Shown here one piece after another: positions 1-13,159 of a stretch of 64,000 nucleotides of DNA. The stretch's first letter is position 1. Each line of letters starts with the position of its first letter. Source of the stretch: Filobasidium wieringae (Eukaryota > Basidiomycota > Tremellomycetes > Filobasidiales > Filobasidiaceae); NCBI GenBank assembly GCA_001600055.1, contig BCIV01000021.1, forward strand, positions 324,290-388,289, given 5' to 3'. Made by a program: the position numbers and the translations under genes. The notes under the pieces were generated by a model. It saw only the letters and a list, made by a program, of their open reading frames with translations. It searched no databases and had not been told where the DNA came from.

Positions 1-229
1 AATGAGCGATATGTGCTATGTTTACTATATATGACGTCCGAAAGTTAGGATGATTAGATTTGTTTACGATGTGCCATGTGCCATAAACTTGTTAGCGATA
101 GCGATGATGGACCGGAGCTAGGCAACTCAGTCTGATCAGTCAGGTGCAGCCTTTCTGAGAGGAACCGTATTTGCTCATCTGCGGGCGATTCATCGAATCT
201 AGAACTCTAGATACTGCTTCCGATTGCAG

Positions 230-3200
230 ATGTGGTTGCTCAGGGTTGAGACATCGCCGCAAGCACCGAAGAACGGAGGACGAGGTAAGCTGACCTCTTG
301 AAGCTTCTCAGTTTAGCGGACTTAGACATATTGTTCACAGCTAAGCCAGGTAGAACGAAATTCGTTCCTCTTCCCTTCGGCAAAACGTTAAAGGTCGGGC
401 GAACATCGGAGAACGATGTGACGGTCGACCATTCAGCCGTTTCCAAGTCCGTAGGTAGAATCGTATTAGGACAATGGTCTGGCAAAATCAACAAGCAGGG
501 ACAGATCGTACGTACTTGTCATAAGCCAGTCTGGCGAAACTGTTCGAGCTGACCGCTGTCATCGATAGCCTCCCGGTCCCATCGAGTACTATAATGATGC
601 CCAGGCATCCGGGTCCAAGCTTACATTATCTCAAGCTGCGAAAGACCCTTCTAAGCAAAAACCCGTCACTGTTTTTCACCCAGACGAGCGAACCCCTCGA
701 GATGAGAATGGGAAGATAGCAGATCTTGCCACCGACGCAGATTATCAGCAGTTAAACGAGTGGGGTAAAATCGAAATCGAGGATGGTACCAAAGTGCAAT
801 TCACAAAGAGCGCGAGCATAACGTAGGTTGATTTTGGGATCTTCTCCGACCTAAGCGTTAACCTCAAACATCGCATCAGCTTTAACTGGAGACCGTACGT
901 ACTGGCAGATACCGATCAGACGGCTGACAGGATCGAGCTGGCCCAGAAATTGCGAGTGTGGGGTACGTCAAGATCGAGACTAGTCCGATTCATCATCTTT
1001 AATCAACTCTCGTCCTGCTACAGGCGTCTCCCACAACAAGCAGCACACTCGAAATTTGACCACTCACAGCGTCATACAAGCCATTGAACCTTCGAGTGAA
1101 TTTTACCTGAAAGCCGTCTCCTGTGCAACATACATCGTACGGCCAGATTTCCTTGAGACCCTATTACAATCGCTGGAGACATGCAGCCAAGCCGAAGGAG
1201 TCACCTTGCCAACTGAAAGCGACTTCCTTCCTACGACCAATCCAGCTCAACCTAGCCAGGCTGTCTTCACGCAGAATGCCCCCTCGATGCCTGCATCTCG
1301 TATGTTGACGAGAGGTAATACTGAGATCCCATCGACCCACCCAGACGAAGACTTTGCCATGTCGGAAAGTCAGCCTATAGAAGAAGAGGTCCCGGTAGCG
1401 ACCAAGACCTTAGGCAGTAAAGGGGTGAGAGTCGATGCGTGACGAAGCAAACGATGAGAGCACTAACAACCAGAGTCGATATTTAGCCTTTGAAACGTAG
1501 AGCCGGAGAGAAGAAGAAGATCTCTTTATTTGATGACTCTTCCGAAGATGACATGCCTCCTCCAATGAAAAGGATGCGGACTCAGGTCCCGGAAACCCTA
1601 CCGAGTCAGGTAGCCAATACTGGCTACCAATCAACTCAGACTCCTGCGGAGGTGGAGAAACTTACTGTATGCAGCTTATACTATTCGAAGACGCTAGGAC
1701 TGACCTCCCTCCCTCGTGATCCAGGTAGGAGAGACTTACGGTACCAGAAGCGGACCGGTGCTTAAACGAAGAGCTGGAACGATACCGATGAAGGCCTTCT
1801 GGGATATGGATGACTCTCGTGACGAAGATGACGAAGACGCCAACGAAGATCAGCTAGCAAAGTACCGTAAGCTATACGACACCAATAAGAATAAGAGCGG
1901 AGTTCCAGATTCGATGCCTATGGATGGCTCGGCAATGGATGAATTGTATACTCAAGCTCAGACGCAGGCAAGGGCTACGGCTGGGCCCGCTACTACTCCG
2001 ATGAACGTGGACGGGGACGATGATGATGGGTTCTTACAATACATGAAAAAGAAGACTGAACAGGAAAAGAAGAAGAAGAAATCCGCGATGCGAGAGATAG
2101 AGGAGGAGGAGGAGCACGAAGGAGAAGAAGAAGGTATGATCGAGCTACCACCAGTTGATAACCAACCAAGCCAGCAGACCCAGTTCCAACACGCGGAGCG
2201 AGTTCCACCAACAGCACCTGGCGATGTATCCAAGGATGAGCAATTCCTATTGGCCACGATCAAAGCCAAACGAGGTGCCAAGAAAATTGACGAATTCGAT
2301 CTAGAGTTCAACGCTCTAAAACTCTCTAAACCCGCCAAAACGGCTGCGACCAGCAATATGGTTAATGCAAACAAGTCGAGGCAGACGGAAGAGGAATTGT
2401 ACCGGCTGTTGGAAGATATGGATACTTCGACAACGGGAAACTTTATTGTGATCGAGAGGATGGATTTGTTTAGGAAGGATAAGGAAGCAGGGCAACAAGC
2501 GAACCCGTTTATGAACCCGGAATGGGCGGGGAAGAAGAACTTCAAGAAGTTTAAGAAGGTAAGCCATGACAGCGAAGATGAGGGAATGTCCGATTTTCAG
2601 CGCCATGTGTTATTTTCTAGCAACATGTCGCTCGACAACCGCCCGTGCCTATGATGTTGAAGTCTGTTGTGGATTACGGCCTTGGTAACAGTAAGTGTCC
2701 TGCATTCACTTACGTTATTCGAAGCTATTCTGATTTTGCGTGCGACTACAGCCTACTGGGCCAACGAAGGAGCAGCAGCGCCGACAGCTGATCCCTCCTC
2801 CTCAAGCCAAGCCCCAACTCAAGCAAGATCGCAAACCCAGACTCAAAGACCGACTGCCTTTACTCAAGCTCCCACCCAAGCGACTGGGAAGGCTAAACGA
2901 AAGCTAATCGTAGCAGATTCCGACGACGAAGACATACCTATCCGACCTTTACGAAGAACAGGGCGGACTCAAGCTTCCCCTACACCTGATCCTACACCCT
3001 CCGTTCCTGCTTCTAGACTGAGGAGAGGAAGATCGGCAACTCCTTCTGAACAGGTCAACGAGCCCCCTCCGAAAGTCGCTCGTGGCCGGAAAAAGGCGAC
3101 TCCTCTCGTTGATCTCATAGAAGAGGATGAGGATCAGGAAGAACCGGAGTATAACCCTATGAACGGACCTACGGCTACGAGAAGAGGGACGAGAGTCCAT

Positions 3201-3443
3201 GCAACGAGGGCGGGATCTAACATGGGAGATTCGACACAGGCTGATAATCTGTTACCTTCGAGAGCATCTAGTACTGCTGCCATGGGAACAGGAACAGGGA
3301 CAGGGAGAGCGACTAGGAAGAGGTTGCTTGTGGATTCGGATGATGAGGATCCGGTGAGTTGTTGCGGTTTGCGCCGTCTTTAATCTGCACGGCTGACTGG
3401 TATGCGTTCCAAGATCTTGACTAGGAAGCGTAAGAAGCATTGA
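230..3443 (+). CDS. NBS1: Nibrin/Nbs1-like DNA double-strand-break repair protein
   Basis: Predicted FHA/BRCT subunit of the Mre11-Rad50-Nbs1 complex, acting in the nucleus at double-strand breaks. I read ten exons (230-284, 317-507, 569-822, 880-962, 1024-1424, 1487-1666, 1725-2558, 2621-2690, 2752-3353, 3414-3443), about 899 codons, all in phase. The start is chosen because MWLLRVE resembles the nibrin N-terminus (MWKLL). The FHA core has KVGRTSENDV; a BRCT-like region follows (FNWRPYVLAD to about TYIVRPDFLETLL). After a long acidic, Lys-rich disordered part comes KNFKKFKK followed by QPPVPM, matching the conserved Mre11-binding patch; this is the strongest evidence. The canonical FHA SRxH is SKSVG here, so the His is missing or mis-spliced. 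The first intron could be 32 nt (ending 316) or 56 nt (ending 340); both keep frame. The C-terminus is short and basic. Confidence 0.85.
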
Positions 3444-3876
3444 GGAGATTGTTGTACGAGCCTTGTAATGAAAAGTCGACCTCTCGTAGTGGAGAGCACG
3501 GTCGCAACTGTATCTGAGCCCTCCCGTTAGATCTGAATGGATCTGAAACGAGACGAGCGATCGCGTAACGGTGACGCAAGCGATTGGTTTGGGGATCGAT
3601 GGCCGATTTTACGGCATCTGACGATTGACTGACTGACATTCCAAGGCAACTCGACCAGAATCATCATCACCTTCCAATCGTTGAATATCACCATCACCTT
3701 GCTAGGGAGTCTTTCTTATACTTTGACTGCACTCCATAATTCTCCATTTACATAACCCACAAACACCAGAACGTACAACAGTTCAATCGGTGTCAGCCAA
3801 ACTTCGCCTCGCCCTTTGACAACATAATCCCAAGAATAATCAACAACAACAACCTCGTTCCATCTTAATCGAGACC
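3444..3876. promoter_or_regulatory. Intergenic region with NBS1 3' end and acyl-CoA synthetase promoter
   Basis: No gene seen. The last 150 nt before the ATG at 3877 are AC-rich with runs of CAAC/AACA, typical of a fungal 5' untranslated leader. No clear TATA box. Confidence 0.4.
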
Positions 3877-6652
3877 ATGTTCTTCAGCAAGAAGGCCTCG
3901 GTGCCTCTTAAAGAGGACCCGACTATCAGGAGATCTTATCTCTCTAAAGAACTCGTTACCAGCCCTGCTGAGGGAGTAGAAAGCGTTGCAGACGTTCTGC
4001 CATGGATGGTACGTCTCCTATATCGTCCGTCTGTACCCCTTATGAACAGTCCGACTAATCATATATCAAATGATGCACAAACTATAGGCAAACAAGTACG
4101 GTGACAAGGTCGCATGTTATACTCGTCATGTCGTCAAGATCGTCGAGGAGAAGAAGCAAATTCCCAAGAAGGGCGGTGCTCAAGGAGAAACCGAAGAGAA
4201 GTTGTGGAAATTGTAAGCTCGATCCAAAGCTTTGGACACCCTCGACCGAACCCTAATCTACGATTATTTGTTAGCTTCACTATGTCTGAGCCTCAACCCC
4301 ATACCTACAACGAAATGAACCAGAGCGTCCGTGAGATCGCCTCCGGTATGCGTCATCTTGGTCTTGGCAGGGATGGTTGGCGTGACGAGGACGGTAACGA
4401 GCGAGTGGGAGTATACGCCGAGACGGGCTTCAACTGGCAGATCATGAGTCACAGTTTGGCTAGGATGGGCCATCCCCTTACCACCGCCTATACTACTTTG
4501 GGACCCGAGGGATTGAAGCATTCTCTTCATGAACCGTCCGTCAGGATGGTCTTCACCAATGGAGCGCTTTTAAGCACTTTGATCAAGGTCATTGATGATT
4601 GCCCAACTTTGGTTTGGGTCGTTTACGATAAAGAGGATGAGGCTGATCAGGTGGGCCCGTCATGGCTACCCCTATCATCTATCGCAGCAGCTGGCTGATA
4701 CCTGGTCCATCCTTCATTTCACCAGAGCATCGTCGACAAGATCGCTGAGAAACTTTCCCAGCGCAAAGCTGGAGAGGGCGAAGACGCTATTTCCGGACGA
4801 ATTCTGTCTTTCAGCGAATTGCAGAAGTTGGGTAAAGAGAACATCGTAGAGGACGCTTTCTGGGCCGATAAGAAACCCACTAGGCAGGATCTCTTCTGTA
4901 TCATGGTGAGCAATGATTTAGGGGTCGGTTCTGGGCGGACGCTAATGATGGTTCGAGTCAATAGTACACTTCTGGATCTACTGGAGCACCAAAGGGAGTC
5001 CTGTTGACCCATGATAACATTATCTGTTCCCGTAAGTGATCCAGAGGACGGACGGCCCCGCACGTTGGACCTGATTTGACCTGTTTTATCTTTGTGCCTA
5101 GTCGCCGGAACCAAGACCTTGCTCCTGCCCGAGTTCCGCCCTGATGATGTCTTCCTCGCCTTCTTGCCCCTCGCTCACATCCTCGAGTTGTTGGTCGAGA
5201 TGACTTTCTACTTTACCGGAATTCCCATCGCCTACGGAACTCCTAAAACCCTCACCCAAGATTCCGTCCGAAACTGTGACGGAGACTTGGTCGCTTACAA
5301 GCCTTCCATCATTGTGGGAGTTCCTGCGATTTACGAGTTGATCAGGAAGGGAATGGTCAAGAAGATCAACGAGAGTCCTGCGGTCGTCCAAGGTGTTTTC
5401 AACTTGGCTTATACTCTCAAGAAGAATGTGCCTCTTGTTGGAGGAGTGATGGATAAGGTTGTATTCAGCAAGGTTCGTCATCGGGAGGTCTCGGTCGTGA
5501 TACTAGGAAACTGATTCGAAGCTCTTACAGGTCAAGGCTGCTACTGGTGGTCGATTGAGGTTGATGATGAACGGAGGAGCTGCTTTGAGTCGAAGCTCTC
5601 AGGAATTCTTGAATACCACTTTGGCTACCGCTCTTCAAGGATACGGAGCTACCGAATCGTCCGGTATGGCTTGTATCAGTCTGGACAGGGAGAACTTTTA
5701 CTCTGTAAGTGGAATTCCAGGAGTAATCCAGTGCCGATCATAGCTGAGCCAGAGGTGTTCTTACCATAGTACGGATCTGTCGGAATCATCGTTCCTTGTA
5801 ACGAAATCAAGCTGGTTGATTACCCTGAAGCGGGCTATCACGCCGCCAACAACCAGGGAGAGGTTTGGTTGAGGGGAGGATCTGTTACCAAGGGTTACTA
5901 CAAGAAGCCTGATATCACGAAGGAGAGTTTCACGGAGGATGGATGGTTCAAGACGGGAGATATCGGACAGGTGGGTTCTACGCTCAGATTCCGTTGTCTT
6001 TGATAAGCTTTACTGATTTTCTCGACTTGTCTCTTGTGTCGGAGAAGTGGGATGCCAACGGTACCCTAAGCCTCATCGATCGAATCAAGAACCTTGTCAA
6101 GCTTCGATCGGGAGAATACTTGGCTTTGGAGAAGTTGGAGTCTGTCTATGGTTCGACCGATATTGTTCAGAACACTTTGATCTACGCCAACTCGGATGCC
6201 GATAGGCCTGTCGCTTTGGTCGTTCCTGTGAGTGCTTTTCGTGGATTGGGTCCGGAGGTCGATAGCTGACCGGAAGGGAATCCTATCAACAGCATGAAGG
6301 CAATATCCGAAACCACATGAAGCAGAACGGCAAGTCTTTCGACGGATCTTTGGAGCAGATGGCCGAGGATGAGGATGTCCACGCATTCATCAAGAAGGAG
6401 CTCATCTCTACCGCTCAGAAGGGTGGACTCAAGGGGCCCGAGATCATTCAGGATATCGTGGTCATTGGAGAATTGTTCACTCCCGAGAACGGGATGCTCA
6501 CCGCTGCAAACAAGCTCAACCGATCGGTCATTGTCAAGAAATATGACAAAGAGATCAAGGTGAGGATGGCGCTTGATTGGGTTTGACGGTGGATTGGTAC
6601 TGATTAGGTTATGGCTTTATTCGATCGAAAGGCTATCTACGGTCAATCCTGA
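3877..6652 (+). CDS. Long-chain fatty-acid--CoA ligase (Faa1/Faa4 type)
   Basis: ATP-dependent activation of long-chain fatty acids to acyl-CoA, feeding lipid synthesis and beta-oxidation; family members sit on ER, lipid droplets or peroxisomes. The gene is split by many short introns; the first exons are 3877-4008, 4088-4212, 4275-4650 and 4726-4905. The AMP-binding P-loop signature YTSGSTGAPKGV is created by joining the exon ending at 4905 to the exon starting near 4962. Further motifs in order: FLAFLPLAHILE, MNGGAAL, GYGATES (adenylate/acyl signature), WFKTGDIG, DRIKNLVKLRSGEYLALEKLE (hinge and C-terminal domain), and GMLTAANKLNRS near the end, as in yeast Faa proteins. The last exon (6608-6652) gives a short tail ending GQS, with no SKL-type peroxisomal signal. 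Start chosen as the first ATG giving a conserved N-terminus. Confidence 0.9.
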
Positions 6653-7633
6653 TCGGTGGAGCGGTCCTCTTTCCTTTAGATCGTTTATTCAAGAGTTTGC
6701 CCAATCTTCAAAGCTTCAGAGCTTCCATTTCGAGCGTGATATACCTGACTTGTACAATATCGTCCTTTGCGTCTCGTCGTCCAGTACAATGAATATATGA
6801 TGTATCATTTCCCTTCCTACCTATTGCCCTATTGTCCGATACCTGTTCAGTGCTCGAGCACATAGAAAAAAATCCCGCTCACATGACGCTAAGGTACTCG
6901 AATACCGACGGGATCACTCGATCACCCGTTCTCCCCGTTCCGAGACTTTCCATCCTGCAAGCGCGCTCGGGTAATTTCCTAGTCGACTCGTGCCTCGAAC
7001 AAAGAAAGGGGCTTGTCAGCGGATAATCTCCAGGTTGAAACGCGGGAACCGGGCGTTAGGAAGGGCAGAGCGAACAAGGAGTGAGTGGCACTGCTTCGGT
7101 GATTAGCTCCTTTTGTCTGTCTGAGAGGCGATCGAGGGGGGAAGAGGAGAGATGGTGAGCGACATGAATGACGCGCATGGGAAATTCACGCGCGGAGGAT
7201 GAAAAGAACCCTTTTGTGCCGAACAAAGCGGTTACCGAGTGTCACGCGTTTCAGGTTGGCACAGAGACGAATGATCGCAGAACGACGTTGCTCCATCACG
7301 GTTACAGCTGGGCCGGTTGGACAATGATGGATGGTCGGTCAACTAGTGGCCGTAAACAAGGGGACTCGCTGTGCATTGTGCGTGGTTCTCACTGCGAAGG
7401 GTGAAAATGTATAAGGAACCCGTCGACGGGTCGATATCCATCAGTTCCAAGGTCAATCACTCGTTCACTTTCCATCACGACGCACCGTACCACACCACAC
7501 AAGCATTGATCAGTGATCAATCGATCCCCACGGAAGACACGGAACGACCTCAGACATCACTTTGTCAACTCGCACACGGATCAATTCGATCAGCCTTCTT
7601 ACAGCGCTAGACGCACATACATTCACGCCGAAA
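6653..7633. other. Intergenic region, about 1 kb
   Basis: No convincing gene on either strand. It carries the 3' end of the acyl-CoA synthetase gene and the promoter/leader of the glycosyltransferase gene. The short open frames here have no protein-like features or splice structure. Confidence 0.4.
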
Positions 7634-10600
7634 ATGGTCCATAACATGTTGAGGTTGAAGGTACCGACGGATAAGAAATTCGACGACCATGAGGAGCACT
7701 GGGACGGGCAGGAATATATGAGCAGCAGAGCTGCATCGTCTTCCACTCCAAGACGGTATCGATTCCAAGAAGAACCCACCTCACCTTCATTCGTTTCGCC
7801 TGCGAGGGAATTCTTTGAACTGAATCAATCCCATCATCACCGACACAAGCCTTCCATCGCGACAAAAGATCCAAAGGACTTCGAAACGGATCAATTCCCT
7901 TCTCCTCGATCACCTTCCTTCTCATCATCAAGAGAGCCAATCAACATGGACGTAACGAGGATTCCCTTCCTTCATCATATGATGCATCAGATAAAGAGAC
8001 CTTCATCATACGACGGCTCTCATCCTTCCGTCTCGCCTAAATCAAAAGCTCGTCCTCATAAAGCAAGAAACACGATGAAAGGATCTCATCAGCGTTCACC
8101 CGAGCCGGACAACGGAAAGTGGTCATACACCGACGACAAGTATCTGAAGACCAGTATGGCTGCTCGTACGCTTGCAGGGTTAGAGCTCGGTCAAATGGGT
8201 TTGAGCGGAAGACGAGGAAAACGAATCCTTCCTCGAAAACTGTTAGTAATACCGCTTTGGTGGGTTCTACGGCCCTCTGATCTGATCTCTCTCTCGCCTC
8301 TTCTCAGCAAAACCTTCCTCCTCACCGTTTCAGCACTGGTAATCCTTCTTCCCCTTATCGCCATCCTAGACAGACTCGCAGCATCGAAATCGATCCAATG
8401 GGGTCTAGATCTCTCTTCCACCTCGACCCCTCGATCAGCCTTCCTCGGTCGATATTCGCCAGATGCCAGGATCAAACCCACAGGAATTGCTGGTCGAATC
8501 GATTTAAGCATATACGAGGACAATGATGAGCTCGAGGACGAGTTGGAGAGCGAGCCGGTCGAACACCAGGTCGTGGTACCTGTTGCGGAGACGCAATATG
8601 AGGTTCCTGAACAACGAGATCTGCCCAAGTTGCACGACAAGGATCGAGAAGCACGGGATATCCCGGTCGAGGAGAGGTTGCAGTTGATCAAAGGATTGAG
8701 ACGTTTAGCGGAGAGGATGCCTTTACGGTACAAAGCCGAGTGAGTCTTGGTTTTTCCTCATCCGCGTCCGCGTCCTCGTACGAAGAACTAACGAACGTCT
8801 GCTTCTCCCTGGTCAGACCTGGACAGATGAAAGAGACCAGAGCATGGAATGTCCCCCATTATAAACGACTACACAACTGTCTTCTCACCTCCTTAGATGA
8901 TCAGAAGAGTCTCGCCAAGACTGACTACATGGAATTCGAGCAATCGGACGATCTGGACTTGCAAAGCTTGTCGAGTTGTAGGAAGGAGGAGTTGAACGTG
9001 GTCATTGGTGGAACATTCCATTTCGGGGCCAGTCAATTTGGTAGAGTCAGCGGAGAGGATATCTGGTTAGTCCTGATATGACTTTTGAGTTGCCTGGGCC
9101 ACCGCTGATCATCCGGTCTTGCGCTCGCAGGGCAAGATCCACCATTGATTCTTACAAAGCTTTGGGATACACTTTCCTGTACGCGTTCGAGATCATCGAA
9201 TCGATGGATATCAACCTTGAAATCCCTTCCCTCGTCAAGATGGTCATGGCAGAAAGCGGTCACATTCGTGATTGTGCCAATTGGGGTATTCCGGGCAAAG
9301 AGAAAAAGTTGAACTCTGGGGATCTGAAGGGTGGCGCCAAGGTCATCTTCTGGGAACTCAAAGATCGCGCTACTGGCAAGACTGAGAAGTTTACTGATGC
9401 GCAAATCAAGGAGGAGAACTGGAACGTCGAGGATCCAGAACTGTTGGAGGAATACGAGATGACTGCGTTTGGGTTCGGAACTATGTATGGACAAGTGAGG
9501 AGCGATAAGCCTGGACGACTCGATAAGGCTTCCGAGGAATACGAAGCGCACGAGAACTGGAGATGCGTCAAGAGCGATGGGTTCGAGGAGGGTCTACCTC
9601 TTTGGAAAATGTTCGCATGGCACTTCTGGGAAACTCCTAGTCATCCCCTTGGTCATCAATTTACACTCTCTCCTGAAGATTACGCTCGATACCCTACTCG
9701 ACAGGGTAAAGAGAACAACATGTTCATCGGATACTCGATCGAGGCTTATTGCAATGCGCCAATTCCTCAAGCCGAACGTACTCGCCGCGCGTATATTCTC
9801 GCCAAACATGCTTCTTACTTCGATCGACCTGCCTACAAGTACTCATACAGTGCCTTCTCCAACATGAAGGAGATGTACGAGATCGACTTTGTCGCCGGTA
9901 GTGGAAAGGGGGAGAACCTTCCGGATGATGGAATCGATAACCTTGGGATGTTACCCCGGGAAAGGTTCGCAGAGGAACTAGGAAAGAGTCGGGCTTTGAT
10001 GTAAGTTTTCCCGTCTGTCATCTCTTGACTGTACGGCGATGCTGAATCTTTCTCTAACAGCGGAATCGGACTTCCTCGGATCAGCCCTACGCCCTACGAT
10101 GCGCTTTGCCAGGGGGTGCCCTTCATCAATCCAGTTACGAATTGGGTGAAAGAAGATCCCGAAGACCGGTCTAGATGGACTTGGCAGCATGAGTGAGTAA
10201 CCATACCTGTCTGCGGAAGTCCAGGACGCCAAACTGACAGCTTCAATCTTACAGAGGTCTTGCTAATATTGGAGCCCCTTACGTCTACACAGTCGTACGT
10301 AATGCCTTCACCGAGTTCATTGAAGCAAGCGACTAATTCGTTCTTTCCTCCAACAGAAACATGGCGATGAGATGGCTCTTCAGAAAGCGGTGGCAGACGC
10401 GGTTGATACGCCTATTGGTAAATATATTCGTAAGTCTCGTCGTCCCGCGAACGTACCCATACAGTGATGCTGACTCCGAAACACCGACAGCTCCTGCTCT
10501 GACTCTTGATGCCAACAACATCAGGCACAACACCTTGGTTGAGGTCGATTGGCAAGCTGTAGCCATGTCTAAGCCTATGCCTGCTGACATGAAGGTGAGC

Positions 10601-10676
10601 TTGGTTCAAACTTTGCCCTTTGGATGAAACTCGTGCTGATCTTGATCTTTCGTCTCTACAGCATTGTGCCATGTAA
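7634..10676 (+). CDS. Type II membrane glycosyltransferase, GT18 (Mgat5-like) domain
   Basis: Eight exons in phase (7634-8739, 8817-9065, 9131-10000, 10061-10192, 10255-10294, 10357-10429, 10491-10594, 10662-10676), 862 codons. The N-terminal 200 residues are Ser/Pro/His-rich and cytosolic-looking, followed by one hydrophobic segment (LLTVSALVILLPLIAIL) and a large luminal part, the layout of a Golgi type II enzyme. The catalytic half contains IVIGGTFHFGAS-like and LGYTFLYAFE segments and a C-terminal nucleotide-sugar-type element, GLPRISPTPYDALCQGVPF, similar to the equivalent part of alpha-1,6-mannosylglycoprotein 6-beta-N-acetylglucosaminyltransferase V. From the family, the expected reaction is transfer of a sugar (GlcNAc in animals) to a mannose-containing glycan; the donor and acceptor in this fungus are unknown. 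The start is the first ATG in a frame opened upstream. The last exon adds only four residues (HCAM). Confidence 0.7.
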
Positions 10677-11204
10677 AACACTGATGACCAACTCCGACCG
10701 AACTCGCATACCCACGACCACAAAATAAAGGAAACTCCCTGGAGGAGACCTTCACGAATGAAATAATGGATATCCACCCAATCACGAAAAATCACGATCG
10801 TTAGAAGACTTCCTTTGAGAAGCAAAGTATACCCACCATCACGATATACGGTTGTAATCCTTTTCAAAGTATATATAGTAGTAGAGCCAAAGGGGTTGCT
10901 ATATGAAATGCCGATTCTCAGAGCGAAAAAATCGTATTTCTCACAAACATATCAAGTATAAGAACAAAGTCCATGACAGCGAAGCCGTAATCAAATTGCT
11001 AACTACTACTAGCGAAGCTGGGAAATGGGAAGATGAGGGAGTAAGCTGAAGCTCTCAACTCCAGGCGCGTTCCAGCGCGGACATCTCCAAACAATGCCGA
11101 TATCGCATTGATGGCCGGCTAGAACTGAAGTTCATATTGTCTATCTTATTGCTCGTTCGATTAGCTGAATTGGATCCCTATCGGTACATAGGAAGTTCAC
11201 AAGC
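10677..11204. other. Intergenic region between GT18-like gene and APM1
   Basis: AT-rich, about 530 nt, containing the 3' end of the upstream gene and a TATA-like stretch (agtatatatagtag near 10866-10879). No gene seen. Confidence 0.4.
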
Positions 11205-13159
11205 ATGGCTAGTGTTGGTAAGCAAGTCGTTCAGGCGGAATGTGTACCAGAAGCTGATGCCATATCCGATAGTCTGCATCTGCGATCTCAAGGGAAAGGT
11301 ATGTCTTCAGCGTGAAAGCAATCTGTGTACCTCCAGACTCAACCGCTATCCGATCATAGTCCCTGATCCAAAGATCATATCGAGATGATGTCTCTCCGAC
11401 TTACATCGAGCGGTTCATGCCGCTCGTACTAGAGATGGAAGAGGAGAATATCCCTGTCACACCATGTTTTTCGAGCGAAGGAATCAACTACATGCATATA
11501 CGGCATAACAACCTGTACTGTAAGGATCTTTAGGGCTCTTAATCATACATCGGGCTGACTCTCCCTAATAGTGCTGGCTTTGTCCAAACGTAACTCGAAT
11601 GCAGTCGAGATCATCCTTTTCCTTCATAGGTTGGCAGGTGTAAGTCAGCTATTACATCTTGAGTACTGCATGCAAAGGCATTTAAACTAGAAGTCTATAG
11701 GTTCTTATCGAGTACTTTAAAGAATTGGAGGAAGAATCTATTAGAGACAACTTCGTTATCATTTACGAGTTACTGGACGAGATGATGGATTTCGGATACC
11801 CCCAGACAACCGAAAGCAAGATCCTTCAAGAATATATCACTCAAGAATCTCACAAGTTGGAGGTTGTTAGACCACCCGTAGCAGTGACGAACGCCGTTTC
11901 ATGGAGAAGTGAGGGTATTCGGTACCGAAAGAATGAAGTGTTCTTGGATGTCGTGGAGAGCGTCAACATGCTTGTAAGCATTTTTGACCGTGCTGCCTCG
12001 ATACTTGTCACTCACACGAGTGTCCTCAGGTCAATGCAAGTGGTAATGTCATTCGAAGCGAGATTCTGGGAGCCGTCAAGATGAAGTGTTACTTGTCCGG
12101 AATGCCGGAGTTACGATTAGGTCTGAATGACAAGGTCATGTTCGAGAGCACAGGGCGAGGTGAGTTCAGCGTAAATATATTGCTTGTACATTCCAACTCA
12201 TGTTGTCGATACATTACAGCAAATCGAGGTAAATCAATCGAAATGGAGGACGTCAAATTCCATCAATGTGTCCGTCTCGCTCGATTCGAGAATGACCGAA
12301 CCATTTCCTTCATCCCTCCCGATGGTGAATTCGAACTCATGTCTTACCGTCTATCGACTCCTGTCAAACCACTCATCTGGGTGGAAGCGAGCGTGGAAAA
12401 CCACAAGGGAAGTCGAGTGGAGTACGTCGTCAAGGTGAAGGGACAATTCAAGAGGAGAAGTACGGCGAACAACGTAGAGATTTACGTACCTGTACCGGAT
12501 GATGCGGATAGTCCGAAATTTAGGGTAAGTCGTGCTTGTATATCTACGCTGAGTGATTGACTGAAGGGGTCGATCATCTCGCAGGCTTCTGTTGGATCTG
12601 TCGTGTATGCCCCAGAGAAATCTGCTTTCGTCTGGAAGATCAAGCAACTTGGAGGAGTCAAGGAATACCTGATGAGGGCTCATTTCGGTCTGCCTAGTGT
12701 CAGGAACGGTATGTTGCTAGTTGTCATTTATTCAATCGTCGTGACTGACCTAGCTTTTGACGTTGTAGAGGAGGTGGACAAGCGTGCACCTATCTCTGTC
12801 AAGTTCGAGATTCCATACTTCACGGGTGAGTTTGTTAGACCTGTTTTATTAGCTGGAACGGTTTGGCTGATAGAGTGTCTCCGTCTCAGTATCTGGAATC
12901 CAGGTTAGATACCTGAAGGTAGTGGAGAAGTCTGCTTACCAGTCCATGCCTTGGTGTCGGGTAAGTGACTTTATCGAAGACCCGTCGGGCCAAGACTGAT
13001 CACCAAACTTTCCCAACAGTACATCACTCAGAATGGAGATGATTACAGTTTGCGGACGGTATGTCAAGTTGTGTACAAATCCAGAATTCAGATTACTGAC
13101 GTAACGACGCATCTCAGATTACGGACACTAAGCAATCTTCCATCATTGCCCCTCTATAG
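11205..13159 (+). CDS. APM1: AP-1 adaptor complex medium subunit mu-1
   Basis: Clathrin adaptor mu subunit that recognises YxxPhi sorting signals in cargo at the trans-Golgi/endosome. Exon 1 is only 13 nt (11205-11217), then 11273-11298, and the rest follows in short exons. Joined, the start reads MASVVCICDLKGK, matching the longin N-terminus. Diagnostic AP-1 mu strings follow: EYFKELEEESIRDNFV, TNAVSWRSEGI-(R)YRKNEVFLD, LSGMPELRLGLNDK, SRFENDRTISF-like (LARFENDRTISF), PPDGEFELMSYRL, FKRRSTANNVEI, EYLMRAHFGLPSV and YITQNGDD near the end. These distinguish mu1 from mu2 and mu3. The C-terminus differs: family members end soon after QLRT, whereas here an extra exon (13118-13159) adds ITDTKQSSIIAPL. 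Without that splice the frame would run on into non-conserved sequence. Confidence 0.93.

Noticed and set aside
1958..2545. 195-codon minus-strand frame inside NBS1
   Set aside because: Antisense shadow of the acidic, Lys-rich plus-strand exon; Ser/Phe-rich composition follows from GAA/AAG runs.
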